From the NCBI RefSeq assembly GCF_038396675.1, contig NC_088921.1:36280001-36344000 (forward strand): 64,000 nucleotides of DNA, given 5' to 3'. Positions 12,684 to 26,255 of this stretch are shown here, piece after piece. Origin of the DNA: Hydra vulgaris (taxonomy: Eukaryota > Cnidaria > Hydrozoa > Anthoathecata > Hydridae). Each line of letters opens with the position of its first letter. Position 1 is the first letter of the stretch. The notes under the pieces were generated by a model. That model did no database searches. It was not told the origin of the DNA and worked only from the letters and a program-made list of their open reading frames with translations. Made by a program: the position numbers and the translations under genes.

Positions 12684-15194
12684 TTTTTGTTATATCTAAA
12701 AACTAAAAAAATGACTCTCCTAAAATATAAACTAAACATGTTTAAACATAACATGCAACAAAAATTGTTAGAACATTGTTTTTTTCAGTCAAGATCAAGT
12801 AAGACATTTTTACCCTGGTATCAGGCAACCCAGCTATTATCTATTTTAGCAAAATGCAAAATATGAAGTTTATCTTTATATAAAGATTTATAGTATACTT
12901 TTTATTTTAATTTAAAATTACATTGATTCTAAGTTTGAAGAAAAAATCATTCATTATTATATTTAAGAAAAAATTATATGCATGAAGATAAAAGTATAAC
13001 AGCTTTTTAACTGTGACTTTATACCAAATTCTTCTTGCAATAGCAACAAAAAATAGGGATATAAACAATTGTATGACAAGAACACATTTGGTACCTGAGT
13101 ATTTAAAATAATAGTTGTAGCGATAAAAAACTGTCATTTTATGATGGCTTAATGCTATAAAATAAAGTTACAAAAATATCAAACAGATTAATTAAAATCC
13201 TTTTTAGTAGTTAATTTAATCTTTTACAGTAATCTAAAAATCATGATATGTGAGAAATTATCTAAATTATATTTAGATAATTTTTCACATTATTTAGGTT
13301 TTATTTATTAAATAAGACCTAGACAGATTTTTTAAACTTATTTAAAGTTAAGAGCATAAGAAACTGATTGAAGTTTATTTAACTTTTAATAAGAAACTGA
13401 TTGAAGTTTATTTAACTATTAATTTATAGAAGTTTACTTAAAAATCTTTTTTAATCGAAGTTATGTAAAATGCAAGTTAGTAACTTACATTTAACTTAAC
13501 TTCACTAAAAAAAGATTACATTGTAAGCAAAATATAAAAACTAAACTGATTTACAAACTTTAACTAAAAAAATATGAACTTAATTATTGTAAGTTTTAAT
13601 AACTACAACAATTCAAGTTGTTACATGTCATATGTCTATGAAGTAAATAAAAAGTGAAAATTTTAAATTAAATATTATGATTTAAACAAAAGATCAATGT
13701 TAAAAAAATTAAATTTTTTTTTTCAAATTTTTCCGACAAAAAATATTGTCCAATCAAATATAACTATTTTGCACATAGACGTAAGTTTACAATAATAAAT
13801 ATTTCATCGGTTGTCGTGCCCGATACATTATATAAGGCTTGTTCTCGTCATTCATTGACGAAAGCAGCAAATCCCTATGATATTACCCTGAATCTTAAAT
13901 TACCCCGAACCTTGACCATTACCAAATTTGAGTAATATTGCAATTTTAAATGATCATGATGAAGACTTACACCATTATAATTATTTAGTCATATAAGTAC
14001 ATCACTATGTTACTCCAGAAATGTTTTTAAAACTAATTTAATAGTAGCTTTTTTAAAACTATTTAGAAGAACCCTCCATTTTTAACTTGTATTGAACTAG
14101 ATTTTTTAAGTAATACTTTTATAATATATAAATTCATAAATTTGCTTTGATTTTATTATTAATTAATGAAATAGTAAACGTTTAATACCTAAATAATCTT
14201 AAGTTAAAATGTTTTTAGCAATAAATGACATTATGAAACTAAGCGGGCAATTGGTCCAGAAAAGACGCCCTTTAAACCTCTTTTTTATAACGTTGCTGCA
14301 AAATTTTAAGATTTGAGGTTTTTATTAGAAATAAGCATGTAACATGGTCACTATTTAAACGGTAATTTCCCCCAGAATATCTCATATTGCATTTATCTTG
14401 TAAATACTTTAACGACGATAATGTTTATGAATAAATTGGAACAATAGAAGAGCAGGGGCGAATCCGGATTTTTTGGTACTTGAGTTTAGTAACTTCATTG
14501 TAAATTCGAAACACCTAGTTTTTGTATTTTTATACTTAATTCATATGAGAATGCTTTGCTAAATATTGTGTTAATTAGAGCTTGAGAACAAAACAAAAAA
14601 ATACCTTTTATAAAAATCACGTATTTGTCTTTTTAATTGTAAGACTTTTATTATAATTTCTCTTTCTTATTATAAAGAGATATCTAACTGCATTTACTTT
14701 GTATATATATTTGTATATAGTATTTATATGATATTTGTGCTTTTACAGGTTCTGACAATAAGATCTAACTTTTTTTATTATATATAACCTTAGGAATCTT
14801 CTTTAGATTTAGATTTTCAATTTATAACACTATTTATTCTAATTTTTTGTTCTTGTTTATATCTTGATGAAAAGTTTTAAACTTGTAAAAGGTTCTGAGA
14901 TCATTATGATTTTAAGAGTACTTGTTTGTTTGTTTTTATAAACGACGACAAATGAAAACTTTTTTGTATCATTAAAAAAGTTAAGCCCGTATTTTATTTG
15001 ACTTTTTCTTTAATAATTAATAACAGTTGATAAGCAAATTTTTTTTTTATTATTATTATATATTATATCATATTTATTTAAAACCACATATAAATGATCC
15101 AAAAAAGGGCAGAAAAATTGTGGTTTATTCTCTGACAACTAACTTTTTTGCAACGTCACTTATTACTCAAATCCGTAAACACAAATTAGTAGAA
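12684..15194. other. Upstream of CDC7, non-coding
   Basis: No gene is seen. There is an imperfect hairpin at 13238-13290, a tandem pair of about 33 bp near 13355-13425, and a less AT-rich patch at 13800-13920 that could be part of the CDC7 promoter, though no factor site is diagnostic. GCAGGGGCGAATCCGG at 14451 resembles a hAT terminus without a partner. Confidence 0.5.
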
Positions 15195-15229
15195 TTCTTT
15201 CGGAGCTCATGCTAAAAAAAGTGTATAAA

Positions 15230-15420
15230 AGTGTATAAAAGATAATGTAAGAAAAAATAAGAAAATATAAGAAGATATAATAAAATATAAGAAAATATAA
15301 GAAAATATAAGAAGATATAATAAAATATAAGAAAATGTAAGAAAATATAAGAAAATATAAGAAAATGTAAGAAAATATAAGAAAATGTAAGAAAATATAA
15401 GAAAATATAAGACTAGAAAT
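15230..15420. repeat. 10-bp tandem repeat (AAGAAAATAT-type)
   Basis: About 18 copies of GAAAATATAA and close variants. The minus-strand IFSYIFLYFL frame is its translation. Confidence 0.93.
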
Positions 15421-15494
15421 AGAAAACAAAGGGTAAAATATAAAAAAGCAAAAAATAAAACAAAAGGTTCAATTTTTTATTTTAAGATCCTTAT

Positions 15495-15590
15495 GAGGTC
15501 CTAAGATCTTAAAGGATCCTAAGATCTTAAGGGATCCTAAGATCTTAAGGGATCCTAAGATCTTAAGAGATCCTAAGATCTTAAGAGTTT
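15495..15590. repeat. 18-bp palindromic tandem repeat
   Basis: About five copies of GATCCTAAGATCTTAAGG. Each unit is itself largely palindromic (GGATCC, AGATCT). Confidence 0.93.
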
Positions 15591-15763
15591 TTTTTAGGTA
15601 AAAAAAGATTAAGTTTAAACTAATAAGTTAAAAATTATGAAATTTTTTTTTTTTTTCATTCCTGCGCAAAGGAATGTACTAAGTTTATCTTAATAATTTT
15701 TTTCATTTATTTTTTTGCTTACTCATTCTTTCTAGTTATTTATTTACTAGTAATATAAATTTA

Positions 15764-15921
15764 TAGGGTTGAACTCTTGTAATCCGAACTCTTATAACTC
15801 GGAGAAAAATTTAAATCGAACAAGTTATTTGGTCCCGGGTTTAATATTAAGTATTGAAAACTCTTGAAAGTCGAACATATTTTGAGACCCCATGAGGATT
15901 TAAAATAGATGAGTTCAACTG
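15764..15921. mobile_element. Pogo/Tigger-like MITE
   Basis: The ends TAGGGTTGAACTC and GAGTTCAACTG are inverted, each next to a TA dinucleotide. The inside contains repeated CGAAC and GAACTC motifs like those in the subterminal regions of Tigger MITEs. It is about 158 bp with no ORF. Confidence 0.6.
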
Positions 15922-16032
15922 TATTTACAAACAAAGTTTGTAGTTTTATTATTTTCGGCAATTGATGTACATTATTGCCGTCATCCGGTAATGTAGCCTT
16001 ATTTTAGAACAGTTATAATGTCTACTGTAATT

Positions 16033-16300
16033 TAATTAATGATGCAATTTAATTGAATTGGTGAGAAGAAGAACAGTACTAGTCCATTTTTTGTCATTTG
16101 CACTTTTTTTTCATAATTTCATTTAACTTATGTCGATCTCTCTACGTATTACAAAAATAATACTAGTTCATCTTTGTTTCATTATTTTTTGCCATAAAGT
16201 AGATTTAAACAATAACTATTTAAAACTTAAACATTGATTATTTCTAAATGAAAATATTGTACTAGTACTGTTCTTCTTTTCACCGATTCAATTGTAGTTT
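16033..16300. mobile_element. TIR element (MITE), unclassified
   Basis: The segment TTGGTGAGAAGAAGAACAGT with ACTAG near 16055 and its complement ending CACCGATTCAATTG near 16295 form terminal inverted repeats of about 30 bp with few mismatches. No transposase is present and the exact ends were not resolved. Confidence 0.6.
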
Positions 16301-16693
16301 GAGATTTTTTTGATTTGAAAGCATATTGGTTAAAAATTTTTTTGATAAAAAAACACTGATTTAGAAATCTGTATTATATATTTGTTATGCATACTATTAT
16401 TATATTTATAATAATAGTATGCATATGATAATAGCATATGTATTATTGAAGAATTATGTTAAAAAAATAAAAACTCAAAAGAACTACTAATAATAGTTAA
16501 AAAGAATTTAATTTTTAAATTAGTTTAACAAAAAATCTGTTTCTAACATTCCGTGATCAGCCATGGGTTCAACTTTCAATTGGAAATCTATCAAAATACA
16601 ATTAAAGAATAAATTATTGCATTAAAAAAAAATTGAATTAATAACAAATAAATTAAAAGTTATATTGATTGTTTTACTTATTGTTTAAATATA

Positions 16694-16875
16694 TATACAT
16701 ACATACATACATACATACATACATACATACATACATACATACATACATACATACATACATACATACATACATACATACATACATACATACATACATACAT
16801 ACATACATACATACATACATACATACATACATACATACATACATACATACATACATACATACATACATACATACA

Positions 16876-16904
<29 letters not shown>
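16694..16904. repeat. (TACA)n microsatellite
   Basis: About 52 pure TACA units. The Tyr-Met-Cys-Val and His-Thr-Tyr-Ile frames across it are artefacts. Confidence 0.97.
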
Positions 16905-16911
<7 letters not shown>

Positions 16912-16931
16912 TTTTTGATAAAATATATAAT

Positions 16932-17639
16932 TTATATAATATATATATATATATACGCACACACATAAACATATATACAACCTGAATTTTTATTTTGGGA
17001 AGCATACGAGTCGTATAAAATATTTTGAGCTTGCTTTACTAATCCGCTAAAAACAGTTCGGTTGCCGGTTTGTAAAATCAGTCCTCTGCAACTACCCATA
17101 ACAATTTGGGTATTTGCCAGCAAAATGTTCTCAGTTTTCAAAAAGTTATTGCTCGTTGATTGATGCGATTTGATCTCAAGAGAATGTTTCGTTGCTATAA
17201 GGTTATTTACAACTAAACGGGAATCACAAGAGATAACACGAATATCTGCAGGCACAAAATCTCCTCTTTGAAGCAATATTAAATCCCCTCGTACTAAACA
17301 CCAGCCACTAGTATAACATATTTTTTTATTGCGAATAATTTTGTAAATGTTTTTGATTTTAGAATTAACTAAAGTATCCCACTGGTTCTGCGTCCATTTT
17401 GGTTCAGTTACAATTCTTTTTACAAATTTACTCCAGGAATATTCTAACTCGCTTATAGCAACTTTTGATGGTAAGGTGACTTTGTTTTTACCGTCTAAAT
17501 TAAGTAGTTTATTTGCAAATTTTTCATCCAATCCGTATTCAATATGCGTATTTAAGAGTTTAATTAAATCAGAAAGATCTAACAAATGCTCCTGACTCTT
17601 ATCGTCAAGTTCTTGGTTACAGCACCTTTCAAAGTACAT
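16932..17639 (-). CDS. Stand-alone Na+/K+-ATPase-like actuator-domain protein, paralog 1
   Basis: This is one uninterrupted 235-codon frame with an in-frame TAA two codons before the ATG. Residues 20-45 resemble the Na+/K+-ATPase cytoplasmic N-terminus (LSDLIKLLNTHIEYGLDEKF). A linker with W82 and W87-D88 follows where M1-M2 should be. Residues 118-133 (GDLILLQRGDFVPADI) and 169-204 (TENILLANTQIV...GLILQTGNRTVFSGL) form a P-type ATPase A domain. The TGES loop reads ATKH, so the dephosphorylation Glu is missing. The last 15 or so residues run into (TA)n; CAG followed by GTTGTA at about 16983 could be a splice donor. No transmembrane segments, DKTGT or nucleotide-binding domain are seen here or in the 4 kb downstream. 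The plus-strand ORF at 38341 has the same architecture. It may be a regulator or a partial gene; its function is unknown. Confidence 0.7.
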   Translation of the reverse strand: MYFERCCNQELDDKSQEHLLDLSDLIKLLNTHIEYGLDEKFANKLLNLDGKNKVTLPSKVAISELEYSWSKFVKRIVTEPKWTQNQWDTLVNSKIKNIYKIIRNKKICYTSGWCLVRGDLILLQRGDFVPADIRVISCDSRLVVNNLIATKHSLEIKSHQSTSNNFLKTENILLANTQIVMGSCRGLILQTGNRTVFSGLVKQAQNILYDSYASQNKNSGCIYVYVCAYIYIYII

Positions 17640-19237
17640 CTTTTAACCTTTTATACATTGGTTGTCAAAAAATGATGTGTCTTATATATTCATTCAAAAA
17701 ACTCAGTAAGGAAGTAATTGCAGTAACATTTCTCGACTGCACATGAAATAATTTAATTAAAATTTTAATTACAAAAATAAGTGTTCAGACTAATTACTCG
17801 CTTTTATGATATAGGAAATAAATATAAAATTAACGACCATTTGATTCAGTTTATTATATGAAGCAATTTTTATTCTTTTTATATTTTTGTTTTACTTTAT
17901 TTTACTAACTCAAATTAGTTTAATAAAATGAATTAAGACAAATATAATGTTATAAACTTTTCAGAAACTGAATTAGGCCCACTAACAGTACTTTTGTGTT
18001 TGAGATTTGTTTGAAATACTCATGCTATCGCTTATGCCGGTTATTTGGTGTGTGTAATTCTCATTTTAGTTTATCATAATTTCTAATGGACAGAAAAAAG
18101 ATTAAAACCAGTAATAATCCAATTGCGTTTTATCGTAATATTTTGAGTATCTGCTGCAGATTTAATAGTTCTGCTTTTCTTGGTACAATTAATAAACATT
18201 TTTCAAGAAAAAGAATTCTTGGTTTAATCTGTGAATTCATATGCTTTTACAATGGGACGATACCTCGACTGAAGGGCAATAGTAAGAAGTTGTGGTATTT
18301 GAGTTTACTTTTTTTTTAAATTTTAACTTTTGTTTTAAAAAAACTTCACGTATATATTTTTATAGTTATTAGGGTGCCTTTAAAAGATCTACAGTATTTT
18401 TACAAAGCAACGTAGAAGACTATCTTAACAGTAAGTTCACACCTCCTTTTTTCTAATGTCACTTATCTGGCTAGTGCCAGAAACAAGTCTCAGATCGCTT
18501 GGATCTCTAATCACTGTGCTACGACTGCTTATTATTTTCAAAACTTGAACACGTTTAAACTCAAATATAAATGCTATGCATAAAACTGCGGTGTTTGGAC
18601 CATAATAAAAAATCTACAACTTATTTTGGCGGTTCTGATAATTCACACGTTTATAACAATGTAATAGATCTTCTAGTAAATAAAAATGGCATGTGTATTA
18701 ATGTATCTATATATTCTAGTTGTTTTAGAAAAATAAAAAGCATAAGCAAAAAATAAAAAAAGAGGTTGGTAAGTATAAATAAAAACGCGGCGCGTCAATT
18801 TAATATCATCCGTTCTATCAAAATAATACTCAGACGAACATTAATTGCACATTAATAGACTAACATTAACTGCGCGTTTCAAAGTTGAATGCAATAATAT
18901 TAGTCTAGTTGCACATTCTAAAATCCAGTGCAATGTCTGTCGCTTTCTCTCTGCTATCTTTCTAACTCGACTACTTTTACTTTTATTTACTTCTGTTCTT
19001 TCTTAAACTCACTTACTCTTGACCGTCGAAGCGAGCTATGATGCTCTTTAATAAGCTGAAATTGTCTTTGCAGATCTTGGTATGTCGCCTCAATATGGCA
19101 ATCAGCTGAGGTAGGGGCGGTAAACCACAATACCTCAAAATGATACTAATTGTAGTCTGCGACAGAGGAAGTAAATATGGTAAAAAATATGTAACAATAT
19201 AATATAAATATAAACAAATCAAGTAACAACATTTAAC
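17640..19237. other. Non-coding stretch upstream of paralog 1
   Basis: Small frames at 18086-18319 (plus), 18571-18756 (plus) and 19222-19013 (minus) have no recognisable domain. The segment 18365-18530 resembles SINE family 2, listed separately. Confidence 0.45.
18365..18530 (-). mobile_element. Degraded SINE family 2 copy
   Basis: The pieces TTAGGGTGCCTTTAAAAG, TTTTTACAAAGC and the final CACTGTGCTACGACTGCT parallel TTAGGTGCCCTTAGAAG, TTATCACAAAGC and CACTGCGCCACAGCTGCT in the copy at 52738-52880. They are in the same order with extra sequence between. The match is diverged. Confidence 0.4.
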
Positions 19238-19527
<290 letters not shown>

Positions 19528-20755
19528 GGTAAAGTAGGGTAAATTCAGCGTATTAAGTTATTTTATTGTTTATAAACAATGGTTTCTTTAATAACGTTAA
19601 AAATCATGCATATCGATACCCAGCAGATATATCTATAAAATAGCAGTAAAAAAATTGTTTCAAATTTTTAAAGTTTTATGTAAAATTTGTTTTACAAAGT
19701 ATTCAAAAATGACGAAATAAGCTATCTAGTATGGTATTTTCGGCACAATGATACGGCAAGCTCGGCATACTTTAGAAAATTAAGAAGGTTATTGAAAACG
19801 CACTAATATGATTAAAATGTTATAAGCAACTATAAATTTGCATTGTATAAAGTAATTATCTTTTAAATGGAATTTGTTACACCTAATTATCATTTAATTA
19901 AGGGCGTTGCAATCGCAAAGAATAATAATTTTTAAACCGCCTACTAAAGTATGAATATATCACCCAAAACCATATTAGAAAAATCTGCTTCCATAGTAAA
20001 ATTGAAAATGAAATGATGATTAATTTCTTTGATTTCGAGGATTATTTCTAAATTCTGTTAAAATAAGAATTCATATTTATAAGCTCATAAGTAATTCATT
20101 AAATAATATTTTACATAACTTCAATAGTTAAACATAAAAAAATAAAATACAAAATTCAAAGAAAACTTTATAACAAGATATTTATTTGAGAAAGTTCAAA
20201 AACAGTCAATCAATTTATGAAATATAACTGTTTTTTAAAGAATCAGTGTTTCATACAGTCATCACAAGTAAATACTTTTTTAGCATAAACACTACATATA
20301 GCAGCACATGTTTAACGCCACCAAATGCTGTAGCATTTATGGTGTTTATCCCAATTATCCTTTAAAAAAGGATTGACAGAATCACCATAACTGTATTGAG
20401 ACATTGCACAAAGTTGTTTATTATTTGCACCTTTAGCATCAAGGTTATTCAAACACGTCTTTTGATGTGTAGATTATTTTTAATGAACTTTTTACGTAGC
20501 TGTCTTTTCTTATATTTCAAAGTTAAAGATTCCTCTAGTTGAGATTTATATGGTAATTTTTTCAGCATGGTCATTTCAGCACCCTCCCTTTTATACCTGT
20601 TCGTTTTGTATTTTTAATGTCAAGACCAGCCAGTGATCCAAATGAAACACCATGAGGTTGTGAGGATTCATCAGAAGTGCCTATTTCTTATGACTTTTAA
20701 AGTGTAAATGATGAATTTGGTGAAACAGATTCAAAACAAAATTTATGTAACCGAA

Positions 20756-20842
20756 TTTTTTATAATTTGCATGTTGCCTAATTTTATTCACCTTCTTTAA
20801 AAGAGGGTGAACAAAATTAGGCAGCATGTAAATTATAAAAAA
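20756..20842. repeat. Inverted repeat, about 37-bp arms
   Basis: TTTTTATAATTTGCATGTTG onward and its complement differ at about three positions around a short spacer containing TTCTTTAAAAGAG. Confidence 0.85.
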
Positions 20843-21000
20843 ATAGTAAAAATGCTTTTAAAAAAATTGAACTATTTCTTTAAGAAACCTTTTTCTAGGT
20901 TAATAAAAAATAGATAAGTTAATATTTTACTTGATTTAAAAAAAAAAATCATGTTTGTGTTTTAAATAAATTTTGGAATATGTTAAAAATAATACATCTC

Positions 21001-21905
21001 TTAAAATGATTTACCTTTTTGAATGGCAATAACACAATCTGTGACAAAACCAATATGATCTAATTCTTTAGCAGAGTCTAACCCATTTTTGAGAGTAGGG
21101 TGCATTTCAGAGGTAATATTTGGCTTTGAAATTTTTGATACAACACACGAGTGATCAATAGCCTTAGCTGCGGCAAAGTCTTCTTCAGTAAACACATTTC
21201 TATCAAATGGATATATTCCACATTTTTTAAACCCTGACTGACAATTTTGAACAATTGCAGCTTTCCCATAACCTATTCCAAATAATTCACTAACCTCTAA
21301 ATCAGTTACAGGACAACCAGGATGGTGACGAAGCCAAGTACCAACTTCCTGATTATATGACAATCCGGATTCATCTACGCTGAACAAGTTTGACGGTGGA
21401 ATAATCCGCATTCCATTAGCATTAAACCTTTTTTCTAGTTCATCATAAAAACGATTAACTTTTATTCTATTAAAACCAATGGCTCGATGCAATGACGTTA
21501 ACTCAGTAACTCTGACAAAGAGTTTATCATGGCGTTTCAAAACACCCCTAAACCATCCTGCTGACTAAGTTGCACAATTAAACTTGTGAATAATTCCATT
21601 TTCATCACAAAACTGGGATACCATTTGTTTCACATCTTTTTAAGACAGACCAAACAATCTCTGTTACATGGTTAGTAGAACTTCTACGAGCTTGAAAAGC
21701 TGAGAGTGTCTTTAGGTGTCCAGCACGTAACTTTTTAACACAACTATCAACAGATGCTCGTTTTATATAGTCATGTAGTGTTTGCTTTGATATTTTGTAT
21801 TGTTGAAGTCAAATTTTTGGAGCAACCATCAACTAAAACTGCATTTACTGCTAGTTTTAATAATTCATTTGACCAATTACTATATTTTACACGTTTTATA
21901 CTCAT
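21001..21905 (-). pseudogene. Pogo/CENP-B-like transposase, core deleted
   Basis: Reading down from 21905, MSIKRVKYSNWSNELLKLAV looks like a psq-type HTH start. Frameshifts follow, then YIKRASVDSCVKKLRAGHL. An open 179-codon frame at 21540-21001 begins RHDKLFVRVTELTSLHRAIG (the segment before the first catalytic Asp). It reaches NLFSVDESGLSYNQEV, then jumps to the post-core part: WLRHHPGCPVTDLEVSELFG and GFKKCGIYPFDRNVFTEEDF. The order matches pogo-type transposases with the central DDE region removed at the SYNQEV junction. VDE keeps the first Asp, but the second and third catalytic residues are gone. Confidence 0.7.
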
Positions 21906-21927
21906 TGTAAGACGCTATAAAATAATG

Positions 21928-22068
<141 letters not shown>

Positions 22069-22375
22069 CTGAACTTATTAGTAGTAGTGCCCTTTCGAGC
22101 GTGTTTGACACAGAACTCTCGGCAGCTATTGCAACCATGGTTATAGCGAGAAAGAGTTGCAGCACTTATTTTATAAGAAAATGGAAGTGTTTTCAAATAT
22201 CTAACTTATATAAACTTCAAACTCTGTAATGTTAATATTTATCAAATTCTACAGTTTTATTTTCACTTGAAAATTGGATTGCGGCAACATCTCTCTAATT
22301 TTAATTTATAGTATTTGTTTCCGTTTCATTAAGTCTTTTGTTTCTTAAATAGTTTTAAAGTCTTCGTCAGTTAAC

Positions 22376-22445
22376 ATGCCTTTGTGGCCGAGCAGAGTTT
22401 CAGAAGCAAAACGCCGTGGTTCAAATCGAATCGATGGAAACTTTT
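22376..22445 (+). other. tRNA-like pol III promoter segment
   Basis: TGTGGCCGAGCAGAGTTTCA resembles an A box and GTGGTTCAAATCGAATC a B box, about 45 bp apart. The acceptor arms do not pair, so this is not a functional tRNA. It is more likely a tRNA-derived SINE head or tRNA pseudogene. Confidence 0.4.
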
Positions 22446-22770
22446 TTTTTTCAAAATTTAAAAAAAAATAAAAAAAAAAGTTTTATAGATATTATGTAGA
22501 TAACATGCGTAAAGATATTATGCACTGTAACAAACGAATGAGAGAAAATTTTTTGAATGAGAGAAAAAAGCTTAAAATTTTAAGAAACATCAAAACACCA
22601 GTAGAAGTTTGTTGCGTGTATGTCAAGATAGTTATGTTGTTAATGTGTTCAGATAATAAGTTCGAATAACCTACGGATGATCTAAAAAAAAAATAATGTG
22701 TGTAACTTAATAAAGAAAAAAAATAAATATCCCGACCTGCTACTCCAGAAGATGCGCCGAAGCGGCAAAA

Positions 22771-22780
<10 letters not shown>

Positions 22781-22816
<36 letters not shown>
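22781..22816. repeat. (TA)n microsatellite
   Basis: Short TA run following an A-rich stretch. Confidence 0.93.
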
Positions 22817-22818
<2 letters not shown>

Positions 22819-23290
22819 GCCCAGATTGAAAAAATTGAAAATGTTTTGTATTAAGGGGCAGATTTGACATACTTACCTCCCCGTGACCCTTTTTTCTGGT
22901 CCTCTTTTACTTTTTAAATTTGATATAATCTTGATGTATATATATATGTATATATATAATAATTTATTATATATATAATATTATATATGACATAAATTTA
23001 AATTTAGGAACTATAACTTTATTAAGTTTCAGAGAAACTAACGAATTCACTTTTTTACCAACTTGTTATTATTTTATTACTATCTGAATTACTAAAATCG
23101 ACTTAAGAAAAAGCTAATAATCATAAGTTAACGTACCTATAATGTAAAAAAAGAAGTTTAAACTAACATTTAGAAAATTGTTTATCTTGCTACAATACCA
23201 ATTTATGCAATACACAATTATAATTTCATTTTTCGAATGAATAAATATTTTTAGGTATCTTTTAAAGGGGTGCTGAAATTACCCTACTTT

Positions 23291-23462
<172 letters not shown>

Positions 23463-23682
23463 TTTTCGGCAAATATTTTACCGAAACTGATACCGACATT
23501 TCGGCTAGTCAAAATTAATTTTATTAGAAAATTTATTTAAAAATGAAATTTTTTATTTCTTTATTTTTTATAATCGTATTATGTAAGAATTGGTTACACA
23601 TGTATCTCAAATGTAGATTTAATTCATAAGTTGGCGATATAAGTTAATAGCGAAAGTTAACAACTAGTAGATTTTCTCTGCG

Positions 23683-23832
<150 letters not shown>

Positions 23833-24085
23833 CAAGATTTTTTCGAGGTATTTTGTCAATATTCACAAAATCTTTGTAAAAAATTTTAAAAAATAACTGT
23901 TTTTCTAAATAAGACAAAAATTTAAAATCGTACAAGTTCTTCGGTTTTCGGTATGTTTTTCAACCAAAACTTTGCTTTTTTTAACGAATTTATAAAAAGT
24001 ACCGAAACCAAAATTTCGGTACCGTTTCGAATTGAAATTCTGCTGAAAACTATACCGAAACAGAATTTCGGTCGATCACTAGTAT

Positions 24086-26255
24086 ATATATATATCCTTA
24101 TATAGTAATCGAAAGAAATTTTTATAGTAAAAAAAGTCTCTTTCAACAACATTTAAGCGACTTCAACAAATTAGCGACATTTTAATGTTGTCTAAAAGTT
24201 AAAACAATTAAAATAATGCGGTACATTAAGTTTTATTGTTTTTTAAAAAACCGCAATAATAACGACTAGAAAGTTTTTTTATTATTTTATAATATTTTTA
24301 AAACATGTGCGGAGTGTTGCTACCTCGACTATATTATAGACTGCTGCTATAAGGAAGTGCCACTACATCGACTGAGGGTTTTGTTTGAGAAAGTAATCTA
24401 TGTATATATAAAACATGTATATATTTTTTGTCATGTTTGTCTATAAATAGCCTTAGTTTAAATGACTTATCATCATTATTATTTGGCATAGCCTTATTAT
24501 CATTTTTACGGAGGTTGGATAATATCTGCAAGAAAATACGGATATTGGATAATATCTGCAAGAATTTATCACAAGGCATTGCAAAAGTAAAAAAAAATTA
24601 AACTACCAACTCTAATTCTCTATTCCAATAGTTTTTCAACGAAGGAAATTTGTTCCAATAAATTCAAAACCATTCCTTTTTTTTTTAATGCATTTTTAAT
24701 GCTACTTTTTTGTATTATTTTTTTGACTTTGTTATGACTTTGAATGAAACTTTGAAATTGTTATGACTTTGAATAAAAACGACTATTTCTTTGCCAAAAA
24801 ACTTAAATAATCAACTAGTTTGTGACGTTCAGAAAAGTGGTCTTTCGCTGGCATTATGAATAAATATATTGACTTGAGTTTTATTATTAATTTTACAATA
24901 AATATAATACTTATTTTAAAATTATGTGTAATAATGCAATAATTTTATAATACTTATAAAAATAAAAACAAGAAAACTCCTTACTTATATCTATATCTAT
25001 TGACTAAAAAAAATAAGGAAATTGAAATAATAATATAACATTCAATGTTAGAATCAACAAGATTCCAAAAATAATTTCATTATCAATCAACTCATTAAGC
25101 TAAGTAAAACAAACTTTTTTTTAACCACTACACCTTGTTCAAGTTGAACAAGGTGTCGAGCAAGTTGTTGCAAGGTTTGCAGAAAATTTAATAGAATCAA
25201 CAACTCTAATTGGATCATATAAAAAAACATTTTGTATACGTCAATCTTTTTTACAACATAAATATAAAATAAGGCAACGTAAATATAAATTCAATATTTG
25301 CTTTTTTTCAAAATTCGACTCTGATGACGTACTAAATGCACAACTTACGCGCTTTGGATTTTAAAGTGCGAAGCCAGTGCCCGTCGCGCAGTGAGTCGAA
25401 ATCCTGAAAAAACGGCAAACCCCTTCCCCCCATTAAAAACTATTGCTAGAAAATAATTAATTATATTATAATGTAACTAAATACCACTAAAAGACAATAA
25501 TTAATTTTTTTGTGAACAATTTTTATGGTTTCATCAATTTATACGTCTTTTTCCGAGACTTATACATTGTATTTTAATTATCGGAAAACTCGTTCAAAAA
25601 AGTTTCGCTCTAGTGTCACTCTTTTAAGATTGATATGGGTAAAAACAGTTTAAAATTTAATTTGAAATCATATGTTTAAGATGTTTGCTAACTATTAACA
25701 ACATTTTTGACAATAAATTCTAATTTCAAATTTTCATACTGAGATCTCAAAAATGTGACATAAATTAATTTTTTTAAATTAGTTTAATTATGAGTTTAGT
25801 TTAAAAACTACAAAATTCCACTAGATTCCATGGAAGTTTTAATATTTTTCCAAAATATCATTTGCCCCAACTTGCGCCAGTTATAATAAGATCTTTTAAA
25901 TACTTCGTCTTTTTCATTTTTTTTTTCCATATTTAATTAAAAATTTAATTGTTCATTAAAAATTTAATTGTTCATTAAAAATTTAAATAAATTAATTCAA
26001 ACAGATGGTGCTAATTATCAAATCTCGAAAACCAAAATATGCAACATTTGATGGCATAGTGCTGTTTTAAAATTTAAACTTGCGTATAAAATAACTAACA
26101 GTAGTTCATTGCTAACATTCAACATGAAGAGAATACATTTAGTTCCTATAATTCAAGATTTAGGAATTAATCATGATAATTTATTCAAGGCTCTTCTACG
26201 TGAGTTTTGTAGACTAGAGGGTCTATACTATGAAAGTATTGACAAACCTGAAAGG
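24086..26255. other. AT-rich non-coding stretch
   Basis: No gene is recognised. It includes the family R1 copy (24304-24410), a tandem pair at about 24508-24560 (GGTTGGATAATATCTGCAAG), a hairpin at 25132-25156 and a short GC-richer block at 25320-25430. A 41-codon frame at 26125-26250 starting MKRIHLVPIIQDLGI may be the N-terminus of the Transib relic that follows. Confidence 0.5.
24304..24410 (+). repeat. Family R1 dispersed repeat copy
   Basis: GCGGAGTGTTGCTACCTCGA and ACATCGACTGAGGGTTTTGT match the repeat at 7131-7270. Confidence 0.7.

Noticed and set aside
15163..15429. Hydrophobic 88-codon minus frame resembling a membrane protein
   Set aside because: It translates a 10-bp AT tandem repeat; the IFSYIFLYFL pattern follows the repeat period.
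16669..17005. Four overlapping Tyr-Met-Cys-Val / His-Thr-Tyr-Ile frames
   Set aside because: They are translations of the pure (TACA)n array and have no coding meaning.
18086..18319. 77-codon plus frame starting MDRKKIKTSNNP
   Set aside because: No similarity or context supports it. AT-rich DNA of this length yields such frames by chance.
22376..22445. Functional tRNA gene
   Set aside because: A- and B-box-like segments exist, but the acceptor stem does not pair and no anticodon arm is convincing, so it is kept only as tRNA-like.
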